Positions 9,132 to 17,600 of a stretch of 64,000 nt of DNA are shown here, in pieces (the first letter of the stretch is position 1; every line of letters starts with the position of its first letter). Where the stretch lies: positions 1 through 64,000 of the forward strand of contig CADAXK010000003.1 in NCBI GenBank assembly GCA_902791865.1. The letters run 5' to 3'. The stretch is from an uncultured Bacteroidia bacterium (GTDB taxonomy: Bacteria; Bacteroidota; Bacteroidia; Bacteroidales; ML635J-15). The notes below the pieces were generated by a model. It searched no databases and was not told the DNA's origin. It saw nothing but the letters and a program-made list of their open reading frames with translations. The translations under genes and the position numbers were made by a program.

Positions 9132-9788
9132 ATGGTAGATGAAATAATTATAAAAGAAACTGATAACATTGAAATTATAAAGGAACGCATCCTTGAAATA
9201 AGAGGGCAGCGCGTAATGCTTGATAAAGACCTAGCAGAACTTTATGGCGTAGAAACCAAAAGGTTGAATGAGGCGGTCAAGCGTAACATAAATCGTTTTC
9301 CCGATGATTTTATGTTTGTACTGACAGATGAGGAATGGTTGCGTTTGAGGTCGCAAATTGCGACCTCAAACATAAGTACCGAATCTTTGAAGTCGCAAAA
9401 TGCGACCTCAAAAAGAGGAGGAAATAGATACAGACCTTTTGCATTTACTGAATATGGCATAGCAATGCTCAGTTCTGTATTACATTCAGAAACAGCTATT
9501 CAAGTTAACATAAATATTATGAGAGCATTTATATCCATTAGACATGCTGTTGCTGCAATGATGTCTGCCGATTTGCGCTATGAGCAGCTCTCCCACAAGA
9601 TTGACCAATTGAATGCTTATGTAGAGGAAATTCTTCATGATCAAAACGATATTAATGCTCAGCAGGAGCAAACAAATAATGAAATTGCGATCCAGATAGA
9701 AGCCCTTAACGATGCTCTTGATAAATTTCGAGAAACAAAATCGGAACCAAGAAGACAAATCGGCTTCAAACAATCTCAAACAAATTGA
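9132..9788 (+). CDS. ORF6N domain-containing protein
   Basis: 218 residues. An N-terminal ORF6N domain (about residues 15-125, with the core [18 protein letters not shown] and the closing [15 protein letters not shown]) is a DNA-binding module common in phages and Bacteroidota islands. Residues 145-205 form a coiled coil rich in Gln and Glu. Inside the domain the peptide LRSQIATSN is repeated as LKSQNATSK 14 residues later; at the DNA level each copy is a 27-nt palindrome. Function unknown; such proteins are usually accessory and often horizontally acquired. Confidence 0.85.
   Translation: MVDEIIIKETDNIEIIKERILEIRGQRVMLDKDLAELYGVETKRLNEAVKRNINRFPDDFMFVLTDEEWLRLRSQIATSNISTESLKSQNATSKRGGNRYRPFAFTEYGIAMLSSVLHSETAIQVNINIMRAFISIRHAVAAMMSADLRYEQLSHKIDQLNAYVEEILHDQNDINAQQEQTNNEIAIQIEALNDALDKFRETKSEPRRQIGFKQSQTN
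9343..9412. repeat. Duplicated palindrome inside the ORF6N gene
   Basis: Positions 9343-9371 form a perfect inverted repeat with 14-bp arms (GTTTGAGGTCGCAA and its complement) and one central base. A second, slightly degenerate copy occupies 9386-9412. The copies are 42 bp apart, an exact multiple of three, so the frame is preserved. Confidence 0.9.
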
Positions 9789-9823
9789 ATCCGTTATATT
9801 AGAATATATTTAAAACTCTCAAC

Positions 9824-10972
9824 TTACATCACGCTTTCCCATATATTCCAACTTTCATCTTCCCAGTGATGATAGATGTGCATTAGGATAGGATTTGATA
9901 TGGTTTTGAAGCCATCGCGGGTGTAGCCCTTATTGGCATCGTAGTCGATGTTTGTGTCGGCAAATTCGGCTATCCAGTTGAATTCTATGGGCAGAGTAGG
10001 GTGGTTTTGCAATCCGAATTTCCATACTGTTAGAGCCAGCATGCCTTGGTCGCGAGTCTTGGTGTATGGATTTGCAAATTCGGCAATGGTCTTTTCGTGC
10101 CAGTTGTCAAGAAATTCTGCAGACGAATCATCGAACAGAAATACGCCGCCATTCCAATGCTGCCAGTTGTCGGGAATGTTTATGCCATATTTTTGAAAGA
10201 TGTAGGCAGAAAGGTGATTGCAATGTGGTACATTGTGTTCAAAATTTGTCCAATCGGCAGGATTTTCACCAAGTTTTGGAAGAATATGCCGCTTATAATA
10301 ACGGAAATCTAATTCTACGACTTCTCCATTTCTATTTCTCCAACACATTTCCGACTTGCGGAAAGTATACTTTTCCAACGTAAATGACCGTACAAAAGGC
10401 AGATACCTTAACAAAAAGTACCGGCTTGCGCCCCAAACGCTGTGTTTTGTTTTGGTAAACAAATCGGCTAGCTCTTTTCTGTCGTTTTTTACAGAGTAGG
10501 CATCAAGATCAAAATCACCGATGTGTTTTGCAATTTCTGCCTTGAATTTTGCAATAATTTCTCCACGATGTGCATGGTTTTCGAGGCATTCGCAGTTCAT
10601 TGCATGCGGACTGAAATACTCCAGTGTGGCATTGTCATTGGCAAATGTTATTGGTGTAGAATAATGGTTGAAAATTTCGTCAACCTTTTCGGACAGGCAA
10701 ACCACATCGCTGTCAAGATAGCAATAGGTATGTCCGTGTGGAAGAATTTTATGCAACGAAGTTTTCAGGTATATGCTTGCCTCGTGGTCGTTGTATTCGC
10801 TTGGTGTTGCGATGTCAATAATATTTTCGTACGAAATAGGAATCTCGTTTCTGCGGCTGTCGGTAACGACAATAATATCGTTGTGCGTAAACCTTTTCAG
10901 TCTTTCGATTGAAAAGGTGAGTTGGGAAATGCACCTTTCGGGACCACAAACTGCAAAGACGAATTTGTTCAT
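9824..10972 (-). CDS. Putative GT-A type glycosyltransferase
   Basis: 382 residues. The N-terminal half has a nucleotide-sugar transferase pattern: a beta strand FVFAVCGPE, then YCYLDSDVVCL (DxD metal motif near residue 88), and later HWNGGVFLFDDSSAEFL followed by RDQGMLALTVW, as in GT8/GT32-like enzymes that read a sugar-nucleotide donor. No signal peptide or membrane segment. It ends 3 nt upstream of nothing else on this strand and starts directly after a second glycosyltransferase (10975). The two probably decorate surface polysaccharide or glycoprotein. Acceptor and sugar unknown. Confidence 0.65.
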   Translation of the reverse strand: MNKFVFAVCGPERCISQLTFSIERLKRFTHNDIIVVTDSRRNEIPISYENIIDIATPSEYNDHEASIYLKTSLHKILPHGHTYCYLDSDVVCLSEKVDEIFNHYSTPITFANDNATLEYFSPHAMNCECLENHAHRGEIIAKFKAEIAKHIGDFDLDAYSVKNDRKELADLFTKTKHSVWGASRYFLLRYLPFVRSFTLEKYTFRKSEMCWRNRNGEVVELDFRYYKRHILPKLGENPADWTNFEHNVPHCNHLSAYIFQKYGINIPDNWQHWNGGVFLFDDSSAEFLDNWHEKTIAEFANPYTKTRDQGMLALTVWKFGLQNHPTLPIEFNWIAEFADTNIDYDANKGYTRDGFKTISNPILMHIYHHWEDESWNIWESVM

Positions 10973-10974
10973 TG

Positions 10975-11937
10975 TTAAATTTTTCGTTCGTTCATATATT
11001 CATAATCGTGCAAAAATTGTCGTTTCTCCGCTTTTATTTCCCTTCGCTGGTAAGTTCTGTATTCCGACAGCAATTTCCGATATTCGCGTTTGGGCAGACG
11101 AAGCCCTTCATCGCTCTTTATCAACATACGGAACTCGGAGCAAATTGTCTGGTAAATTTCCGGTGCATAAAACCTATAGAAATCATCATCAAGAAGCGAT
11201 TCTAAAATGTTGATATTGTTGCGTTTGAAGTCGAAAAGTTTGCCACGTTTCGAGATTCCTCCTGCGTGGTCGTTGTAAACCGACCAGCACTCGTTGAAAT
11301 ATCTGAACTTCGAGTTCTTTATCAGTTCCAGTTCCAATGCCCAGCTAAACGAAAATTCCTTGAACTTGTAGTTACGCATGAAATTTTCCAAGTCTTTCCA
11401 TCTGCAAACAAGAGAGGATGTTGGAATTATTGTCCTAGTAATCAGCATTTGCGGCTCAAAGTCGGGATAGTACTTGTTCATCTGCGAATAAGTTTTCCAA
11501 CCTATCTTGGTTTTCTTAGCAAATTCGGCATCATCGTCAATGTTCATCTGGTGTATTTCGGCATCGTGGAAGCATGCGGAATATTCTGGATTCTGCTCAA
11601 GGAAATCGACTTGAGCTTGCAATTTACCATCGTAGCACCAATAGTCGTCGCCATCGAGGAAAACAAAATATTTTGCACGGCAATTCATTTCCACGGCTCT
11701 GCGTACCGAATGCAGTACACCCGAATTTTTCTCGTTTACTGAAAGGGAAATTTTGTCTGGATGTTCAGTTTGCAGCCGCTTAACAATTTCCACCGTAGAG
11801 TCTGATGAGCAATCGTCAAAGACATATACCTTATAATTATAGGTGCATTTTTGCTCCAGCACAGATTCTATGCTTTTGGCAATAAACTGCTCGTGGTTAC
11901 AGGTGAAGATAAATATTAAAAGCGTTGCTTCGTTCAT
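10975..11937 (-). CDS. Glycosyltransferase family 2 protein
   Basis: Start set at 11937, giving MNEATLLIFIFTCNHEQFI; a longer frame from 11982 would cross the promoter-like TATTTTTGC at 11961-11969. The protein has the GT2 N-terminal signature: FIFTCNHEQFIAKSIESVL, DDCSSDSTVEIV, and FVFLDGDDYW as the DxD motif. It is a cytoplasmic inverting transferase that adds sugars to a lipid-linked or protein acceptor. It is immediately upstream of the second transferase and shares its transcript. Confidence 0.85.
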   Translation of the reverse strand: MNEATLLIFIFTCNHEQFIAKSIESVLEQKCTYNYKVYVFDDCSSDSTVEIVKRLQTEHPDKISLSVNEKNSGVLHSVRRAVEMNCRAKYFVFLDGDDYWCYDGKLQAQVDFLEQNPEYSACFHDAEIHQMNIDDDAEFAKKTKIGWKTYSQMNKYYPDFEPQMLITRTIIPTSSLVCRWKDLENFMRNYKFKEFSFSWALELELIKNSKFRYFNECWSVYNDHAGGISKRGKLFDFKRNNINILESLLDDDFYRFYAPEIYQTICSEFRMLIKSDEGLRLPKREYRKLLSEYRTYQRREIKAEKRQFLHDYEYMNERKI

Positions 11938-11970
11938 AGAACTATGAATTGAACTTGTTGGCAAAAATAC

Positions 11971-12006
11971 AAAAAATAACAAATCCCAATCGCATGATTG
12001 GGATTT
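11971..12006 (-). terminator. Terminator of the yceD-rpmF-plsX operon
   Basis: Perfect inverted repeat AAATCCCAATC/GATTGGGATTT (arms 11981-11991 and 11996-12006, loop GCAT). Reading the minus strand it lies 24 nt after the plsX stop codon and is followed by a T-rich stretch. Confidence 0.85.
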
Positions 12007-12029
12007 GCGTTTCTATGAAAAAGCAAATT

Positions 12030-12971
12030 CTATTTAATTATCGAAGCAATTTTTTCATGGAGCTTGGCAGCGGCTACAGCCTTTGTTTGAAGAATCATAT
12101 TCTTAATGGCCTTGCCGTTGCTTTTGCCATGACCAACAATAACTGTTCCGTTAACGCCGAGTGCAGGTGTTCCACCAACATTCTCGTAGTTGTAGTTCTC
12201 GAAGAACGGGTCGTTTATGCCTCTTTGTCTCAGTATGGTGTAAATGGATTCTGCATGCTTCAGGTATATGTTACCAACGAATCCATCTGTAACAATTACA
12301 TCGACCTTGTTGGTGTCGGAGCAGTCACCACCTTCAATGTTACCAATGAAGTTGATGTTTTTCTCTTCCTTCAGCAGCTTGAATGTAGCCTTAGCAGTAA
12401 GGTTACCCTTGCCTTCCTCGGAGCCAATGTTCAGCAGACCGATTCTCGGGTTTTCGATACCCATTACATATTGAGCATATACTTTGCCAATGAGAGCATA
12501 CTGCACCAGAACTTCAGGCTTTGGGTCTGCGTTAAGTCCTACATCGAGGATGAGGTTGTTTCCGCCCTTGTTGTTAGGGCAAATCGACGACATGCAAGGT
12601 CTGATGATACCATCTAGTACACCGATTACCTTTGTCGCACCAACCATCATTGCTCCTGTATTTCCTGCGCTTGCGAATCCGTCTATTAGTCCCTGCTTGA
12701 GGTAATAGAAGCCCTTGACGATTCCCGAATCCTTCTTTTCGAGGAATGATTTTACGGGGTCGTCGCCCATCGCCAATGTTTCGGAACAATTAATAATTTC
12801 AAAAACACCAGCATCGACGCTGTGATTGGCGAAATACTTACGGATGTACTCTTCGTCGCCGAAAAGGAACAACCTGTCGTCCTTGTCCAAAACTTCTAAA
12901 GCAAGGATCGCACCATCAAGAATGGCATCCGGTGCAAAATCCCCACCTTGTATGTCAACACCAATGTTCAT
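12030..12971 (-). CDS. plsX: Phosphate acyltransferase PlsX
   Basis: 313 residues, normal length. The N-terminus IGVDIQGGDFAPDAILDG corresponds to the family GGD-x-P motif; DGFASAGNTGAMMVGA and the C-terminal GNIYLKHAES segment are also characteristic. PlsX converts acyl-ACP to acyl-phosphate for phosphatidic acid synthesis with PlsY. The gene order yceD(DUF177)-rpmF-plsX is the classical bacterial arrangement and supports the call. Transcription ends at the hairpin 11971-12006. Confidence 0.95.
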   Translation of the reverse strand: MNIGVDIQGGDFAPDAILDGAILALEVLDKDDRLFLFGDEEYIRKYFANHSVDAGVFEIINCSETLAMGDDPVKSFLEKKDSGIVKGFYYLKQGLIDGFASAGNTGAMMVGATKVIGVLDGIIRPCMSSICPNNKGGNNLILDVGLNADPKPEVLVQYALIGKVYAQYVMGIENPRIGLLNIGSEEGKGNLTAKATFKLLKEEKNINFIGNIEGGDCSDTNKVDVIVTDGFVGNIYLKHAESIYTILRQRGINDPFFENYNYENVGGTPALGVNGTVIVGHGKSNGKAIKNMILQTKAVAAAKLHEKIASIIK

Positions 12972-12984
12972 AGTTCATTATATT

Positions 12985-13167
12985 TTATTCGCCCTTTGGT
13001 TCGATAACGAGTTTACCTCTGTAGTATCCGCAGTTCGGACATACATGGTGGTATTGGATTGTAGTTCCGCAATTTGAGCATGTTGCCAATGTTGGGAATT
13101 CTGCTACATAGTGGGTACGGCGTTTGTTTCTTCTCTGTTTAGATGTTTTTCTTTTAGGATGTGCCAT
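12985..13167 (-). CDS. rpmF: Ribosomal protein L32
   Basis: 60 residues beginning MAHPKRKTSKQRRNKRRTHY, with two CxxC pairs (CSNC and CPNC) forming a zinc ribbon. Full-length bL32 of the large ribosomal subunit. Located 13 nt upstream of plsX and 16 nt downstream of the DUF177 gene. Confidence 0.97.
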   Translation of the reverse strand: MAHPKRKTSKQRRNKRRTHYVAEFPTLATCSNCGTTIQYHHVCPNCGYYRGKLVIEPKGE

Positions 13168-13183
13168 TTTCTTAAACTTTTAG

Positions 13184-13729
13184 TTAGTTATTATTATTCT
13201 TTAATTCGCGCAACGCTTCCCATCGCGGGTCTATTGCGTCTTCTGTTTTTTCTGTCTCTTCAACCTTGTACTTGTCAATCAGTTCCATCATCTTAGCGTT
13301 GCAAGTCGGATTACCATTTGCATCGTCGGGATGATAGTGAGCTATCGGCAGTGCAAAGTGCGAATATTCGTAAATGAACTCCGAAATGTCTATTTCGTTC
13401 GCATCGTGACTTAGTGTTACAGCATCGCTGTTCGTGTCGAAGTTCGTCTCGTCGCCATAGTTGACCAGAATCTCATCGCTTATTGCGATTGGCTGATCGT
13501 ATAGCTCAAGGCATCTGTCGCAAGTCAGCTTTACCGTTCCCGACAAGTCGAAGTTCAATAGCATCGAGGTCTTCTTCTTTGTCAAGATTACCTTCACATC
13601 GACCTCTCCGCCCTTTATTTCTCCCTTGTCATACGACTGGAAAAACGCATCATCAGCTCTAAAACGGAATAAATGTTCCGTTTCTCCGAGGCCGTCAAGC
13701 GGGATAATATGTTGATTAACACTATCCAT
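13184..13729 (-). CDS. DUF177/YceD family protein
   Basis: Start placed at 13729 (MDSVNQHIIPLDGL), giving 181 residues; longer frames up to 13849 run over a TATTTTTGC promoter box at 13760-13768 and encode an implausible poly-Phe stretch. An internal start at 13744 is also possible. The conserved core LTCDRCLELYD and the acidic C-terminus with a FALPIAHYHPDD block fit DUF177. The family is linked to 23S rRNA accumulation in plants and E. coli and is almost always encoded before rpmF, as here. Confidence 0.88.
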   Translation of the reverse strand: MDSVNQHIIPLDGLGETEHLFRFRADDAFFQSYDKGEIKGGEVDVKVILTKKKTSMLLNFDLSGTVKLTCDRCLELYDQPIAISDEILVNYGDETNFDTNSDAVTLSHDANEIDISEFIYEYSHFALPIAHYHPDDANGNPTCNAKMMELIDKYKVEETEKTEDAIDPRWEALRELKNNNN

Positions 13730-13854
13730 TCCAATCGAAAACATTAGAAATAAATTCGTGCAAAAATACAAAACAATTTGAAAAAAGAAAAAGAAAAATT
13801 TTTCTTTGTTAAAATGATGGTGAAAAATATGTGGATTCGTTGCACGCAACGAAC

Positions 13855-15021
13855 CTACATGTCTTTCTTCAGTATAATCCTGAATGTTGTACCCTTGCCT
13901 AATTCCGATGATTTGACAAAGATTTTTCCGCCGTGGTATTCCTCTACAATTCGTTTGGCTAGGCTAAGACCTAGTCCCCAGCCGCGGTTCTTGGTGGTGT
14001 AGCCTGGCTTGAATACATTCTTGAAATCCGATTTGCTAATACCCTTTCCTGTGTCGGAAATTTCTATGCCGACATGTTTTTCCGAGTCATCGAGGCTTAT
14101 CCTTATTGTTCCGTTTGTGCCAATGGCATCAACTGCATTTTTGCAGAGGTTTTCGATTACCCATTCGAACAGTTCTACATTGAGAGGCAGGAAAATCAGT
14201 CCGTATTCATCAATGTTGGTTTCGATATGCACTGTCGATGGGATGCGCGTCTTTAGGTACGTCACTGTGTTGCGGATGCAGTCGTTGAGTTCGTTTTCGT
14301 GGAGATTGGGCTTACTGCCGATTTTCGAGAAGCGCGCTGCAATCTTTTCGAGTCGCTTCACATCCTTTTCTATTTCGCGGAACATTTCAGTCTCGCCATG
14401 TTCCTCACGCATAATTTCGAGCCATGCCAATAGTGACGATATTGGTGTGCCTAGCTGATGGGCGGTTTCCTTCGACATTCCAAGCCATACATGGTTCTGT
14501 TCCGACCTGCGTGAAACATTGAATACCACATAACCCATAATTATGAAAATAGCTATGAGTACAAGCTGAACAAATGGGTAGTATTGCAGTTTCTTAAGAA
14601 GTAGCGAGTCGGAATAATATACGGTGTTTAGCACATTGCCATCTGGGTCGGTTATGGAGAAACTTTCCTTGCCGTTGTTTTGGAACTCCTCAAGTTTCTC
14701 TTCGGCATACTTGGGTATTTCCATTTTGACAGTGTCAAGATTTCGGTACGAGATTATGGTTTTGTTGTCGGAATCGACAAGTATCACTGGTATTGTCTGG
14801 TTGTTTTCGAGTACTTCGAAAAGAAAACCTATATCGGCATCGGGTTCTGAATTGATGAACCCCTGCATGGCGTGCGACCATAGTTCCATCCGTCGGTATT
14901 CTTCCTGCCTCAGGTCGTCCATCAGATTGTTGGTGTAAATAAGCGAAAGCACGAAGATGAGCGCGGCAAACGCCATCAGTATAATTTTCCATTTCTTGTC
15001 GAATCTGTATGCCTTGTCCAT
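13855..15021 (-). CDS. Membrane sensor histidine kinase
   Basis: 388 residues. Membrane segments at about 12-30 and 145-166 bracket an extracytoplasmic sensor region. The H-box reads GMSKETAHQLGTPISSLLAW with the phospho-acceptor His in AHQLGTP, a variant common in Bacteroidota. The ATPase domain shows the N box NLCKNAVDAI, G1 DTGKGI and G2 GWGLGLSLAKRI. No response regulator is adjacent. The next gene downstream on the same strand is none within 2 kb; upstream is the SAM-dependent enzyme 3 nt away, so the two are co-transcribed. Confidence 0.92.
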   Translation of the reverse strand: MDKAYRFDKKWKIILMAFAALIFVLSLIYTNNLMDDLRQEEYRRMELWSHAMQGFINSEPDADIGFLFEVLENNQTIPVILVDSDNKTIISYRNLDTVKMEIPKYAEEKLEEFQNNGKESFSITDPDGNVLNTVYYSDSLLLKKLQYYPFVQLVLIAIFIIMGYVVFNVSRRSEQNHVWLGMSKETAHQLGTPISSLLAWLEIMREEHGETEMFREIEKDVKRLEKIAARFSKIGSKPNLHENELNDCIRNTVTYLKTRIPSTVHIETNIDEYGLIFLPLNVELFEWVIENLCKNAVDAIGTNGTIRISLDDSEKHVGIEISDTGKGISKSDFKNVFKPGYTTKNRGWGLGLSLAKRIVEEYHGGKIFVKSSELGKGTTFRIILKKDM

Positions 15022-15024
15022 AGC

Positions 15025-15810
15025 TTATGCTTTAATGTCAATCCTAATTTGGGAATCTTGTCGCAGACCGAGCAGATTTTTTGCGCTTCCACCATTTATT
15101 GCTATTTCGAGCAATCCTAATGAATTGAAAATACACACTATTTCCGAAGTTTCCACTTCCTTGTACGACTGATAAATCTGCGTGACCTTGTATGAATGTG
15201 TGTTCAAAAGAATCTCGAAAGCATTGTCGCCAATAGAGTTGTCGAAAATCTCTTTGCTAATGTTTGAGATGGCGTTTCCGTACGAATCGATGTATATGAT
15301 GTTTCCGAGAAGTCCGCGTGGTGTTGTCTGGGGCGCGAGGTCGGTGTATCTTGTTACATCTTCTATTTCTTCTCCGAGTTGCCTGATGTCTTTTCCACGG
15401 AGCATGAACTTTGCGATTTCAGCAAACACATTTTTCTCTATGAATACGCAGTCCTCGTTTCCTGTCCCTACGTCTATTGCCACTGCAAGTTCTGGCTCAT
15501 CCTTAAAAATTATGCCTAGGGTGCCGTTGTCGGTGCAGATGAAATATTGCTTCATGTACTTCGCGACTATGACTTTCATGTCGCCTTTGGGCTCACTGTC
15601 TACACCTATAATATGTATGGTGCCGGCAGGGAAGTCGTTGACGACACTTCCTAGCACGAAAGCCGCCTGTTGCCAATTGAAATGCTCGATGTTGTGCGAA
15701 ATGTCAACGAAAACAGTGTCTGGTTCCGACGAGAGTACAGATGCCTTTACAGCGCTAATGTAGTAGTCGCTGTTGTGCCAGTCAGTCGTAAGTGTTACTA
15801 TTTTCGTCAT
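15025..15810 (-). CDS. SAM hydroxide adenosyltransferase family protein (DUF62)
   Basis: 261 residues. The N-terminus IVTLTTDWHNSDYYISAVKA, the VFVDISHNIEHFNWQQAAFVL block and the PRGLLGNIIYIDSYGNAISNIS segment match the SAM hydrolase/chlorinase family, whose typical bacterial members split S-adenosylmethionine to adenosine and methionine using hydroxide. Cytoplasmic trimer in known members. It starts the two-gene transcript with the histidine kinase and is divergent from phoH. Confidence 0.88.
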   Translation of the reverse strand: MTKIVTLTTDWHNSDYYISAVKASVLSSEPDTVFVDISHNIEHFNWQQAAFVLGSVVNDFPAGTIHIIGVDSEPKGDMKVIVAKYMKQYFICTDNGTLGIIFKDEPELAVAIDVGTGNEDCVFIEKNVFAEIAKFMLRGKDIRQLGEEIEDVTRYTDLAPQTTPRGLLGNIIYIDSYGNAISNISKEIFDNSIGDNAFEILLNTHSYKVTQIYQSYKEVETSEIVCIFNSLGLLEIAINGGSAKNLLGLRQDSQIRIDIKA

Positions 15811-15882
15811 TTCTTCAGCAAATGATTATAACTATGCAAAAAAATGCTTTTCTTTGCTCCGCAAAAATATCAAAATTTATCA

Positions 15883-16839
15883 ATGACTGAAAAAAGTATT
15901 CTGATTGAAATTGAAGACTTGCAGAAATTCTTCGGTGTGCGCGATGAAAATCTCGGGTTGCTTGTGCGTCATTTCCCTACATTGAAGATTGTGCAACGCG
16001 GTGATGTTGTGAAAGTTGTCGGCGACAAGGAGGTAATAAAGGAGTTTGAGCGAAAGCTGAATGCTATGCTCGAATTTTTTGGCAAGTACAACCGCTTGGG
16101 AGTAGAGGAGGTTCGCGAAATTCTTAGCAGTGAAACCAATTCGGTAAGCATTGCCGAGGACAAGGACGTGCTTTTGTACAGCATCAGTGGCAAGCCGATT
16201 CGTGCACGTACCGCCAACCAGAAATTGCTTGTTGAGTGTTTTCAGAAAAACGACTTGCTTTTTGCGACCGGACCGGCGGGAACAGGCAAGACATATACTG
16301 CGATAGCATTGGCTGTCAAGTCGTTGAAAGAAATGCGAGTAAAGAAGATAATTCTTTCGCGTCCTGCAGTTGAGGCTGGCGAAAACCTTGGATTCCTGCC
16401 CGGAGATGTACGCGAGAAGCTTGATCCGTACCTGCAACCGCTCTACGATGCTTTGCTCGACATGATTCCATATCGCAAATTGGAAAAGTATCTCGAAGAA
16501 AAGACCATACAGATAGCTCCGTTGGCATTCATGCGCGGACGTACCTTGAGCGAGGCCTTTGTTATTCTTGATGAAGCGCAGAATGCAACCTATACACAAC
16601 TGAAAATGTTCCTCACTCGTATAGGCGAAAATTCCAAGTTCATTGTCACTGGCGACCTCACGCAGATTGACTTGCCACGAAAGTCCGAGTCTGGCTTGCT
16701 TTCCGCTCATCGCATACTTGGCAAAATTCCTGAAATTTCGTTCGTGCAGTTCGACAAGGGCGACATTATCCGTCACAAGGTTGTTGGCAGGATTGTGGAT
16801 GCCTACGAAAAAAGTGAGAAGGAAAAGGATTCAGAATAA
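15883..16839 (+). CDS. phoH: PhoH family ATPase
   Basis: Start chosen at 15883 (MTEKSILIEIEDL), 318 residues; a longer frame begins at 15844 but adds a non-conserved Phe-rich leader. Walker A GPAGTGKT lies at 130-137, the Walker B segment is FVILDEAQNAT, and the core RPAVEAGENLGFLPGD is characteristic of PhoH. The N-terminus resembles the KH-like domain of PhoH-L proteins. The role in RNA metabolism is inferred from the family. The last nine codons resemble those of HepT-2 downstream (see findings). Confidence 0.95.
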   Translation: MTEKSILIEIEDLQKFFGVRDENLGLLVRHFPTLKIVQRGDVVKVVGDKEVIKEFERKLNAMLEFFGKYNRLGVEEVREILSSETNSVSIAEDKDVLLYSISGKPIRARTANQKLLVECFQKNDLLFATGPAGTGKTYTAIALAVKSLKEMRVKKIILSRPAVEAGENLGFLPGDVREKLDPYLQPLYDALLDMIPYRKLEKYLEEKTIQIAPLAFMRGRTLSEAFVILDEAQNATYTQLKMFLTRIGENSKFIVTGDLTQIDLPRKSESGLLSAHRILGKIPEISFVQFDKGDIIRHKVVGRIVDAYEKSEKEKDSE

Positions 16840-16874
16840 GATAAATTTGTTATTTTTGTTTCAAAATTGTGGTA

Positions 16875-17174
16875 ATGGATTCGTCAGTAGAACATATTTT
16901 GGTTGAATATTTCAAGGGCAAACCAGTTGAAAAAGCTTGGGTATTCGGTAGTTTTTCTCGTGGAGAGGAGCGTCCCGACAGTGATATTGACATTATGGTC
17001 AGATTATTACCCGATGCAAAGATGGGTCTTAGTTTTTATGGAATGATGTGTGACCTTGAGGATTTGCTTCATCGTCCAGTAGATATGGTTCGAGAAGGAA
17101 ACCTGTTGCCTTTTGCTGTGGAAAGTGCAAATCACGATAAAATATTGATTTATGAGAGAACCATCAAGGGATAA
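16875..17174 (+). CDS. MntA-like nucleotidyltransferase antitoxin (module 2)
   Basis: Start taken at the ATG 16875 rather than the GTG at 16869; 99 residues. GSFSRG (25-30) followed by SDIDI with Asp37 and Asp39 gives the minimal nucleotidyltransferase active site. In characterised MntA/HepT pairs this enzyme AMPylates the HEPN toxin near its active site and neutralises it. The gene overlaps the following hepT by 23 nt. Confidence 0.88.
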   Translation: MDSSVEHILVEYFKGKPVEKAWVFGSFSRGEERPDSDIDIMVRLLPDAKMGLSFYGMMCDLEDLLHRPVDMVREGNLLPFAVESANHDKILIYERTIKG

Positions 17175-17535
17175 AAATCGATTAGAACATATTCTTCAAG
17201 CCATAAGCAAAGTTGAGGAGTATACTAACTCAAAGACTAAAGAATACTTGGCAAATAATTCTTTGTATTTGCATGCAACTGCATATAATATACAGATTAT
17301 TGGAGAGGCAACCTACAAGTTAAGCAAAGAATTCAAGGATGCGCATTCAGAGACTCCTTGGAGAATAATTGAAAAAATGCGACATATTCTTGTTCACGAT
17401 TATTTCTCTGTGGATATTGAAATAATGTGGCTTGTAATTCAAGACGACATTCCTGTATTAAAACAACAGATTGTCCAATATTTGTTGGAGTTTGAAATCC
17501 AAGTGAAAAGCGAGAAGGAAAACAAAACCGAATAA
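17152..17535 (+). CDS. HepT-like HEPN toxin, DUF86 (module 2)
   Basis: 127 residues. The RNase motif R-x4-H is present as R77-HILV-H82 and is followed directly by D83-Y84, the segment that is AMPylated in HepT. GEATYKLSKEFKDAHSETPW is the family core. Likely a tRNA- or mRNA-cutting toxin held inactive by the overlapping MntA. The Lys/Glu-rich C-terminus ends KSEKENKTE, close to the KSEKEKDSE end of PhoH just before the module. Confidence 0.88.
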   Translation: MREPSRDKNRLEHILQAISKVEEYTNSKTKEYLANNSLYLHATAYNIQIIGEATYKLSKEFKDAHSETPWRIIEKMRHILVHDYFSVDIEIMWLVIQDDIPVLKQQIVQYLLEFEIQVKSEKENKTE

Positions 17536-17551
17536 AGTTTTTCTACTAAAA

Positions 17552-17584
17552 TTTGCATGTCAGCAACATATTTATTATCTTTGC
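17552..17584 (+). promoter_or_regulatory. Promoter of the PorE-like gene
   Basis: TTTG at 17552-17555, a 20-nt spacer, then TATCTTTGC at 17576-17584. The start codon at 17601 follows 16 nt later. Confidence 0.65.
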
Positions 17585-17600
17585 TTCTTATTAGTTTTAA

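Noticed and set aside
15880..16776. 298-aa minus-strand frame
   Set aside because: Fully antisense to phoH, whose frame has clear motifs; no own promoter or family signature.
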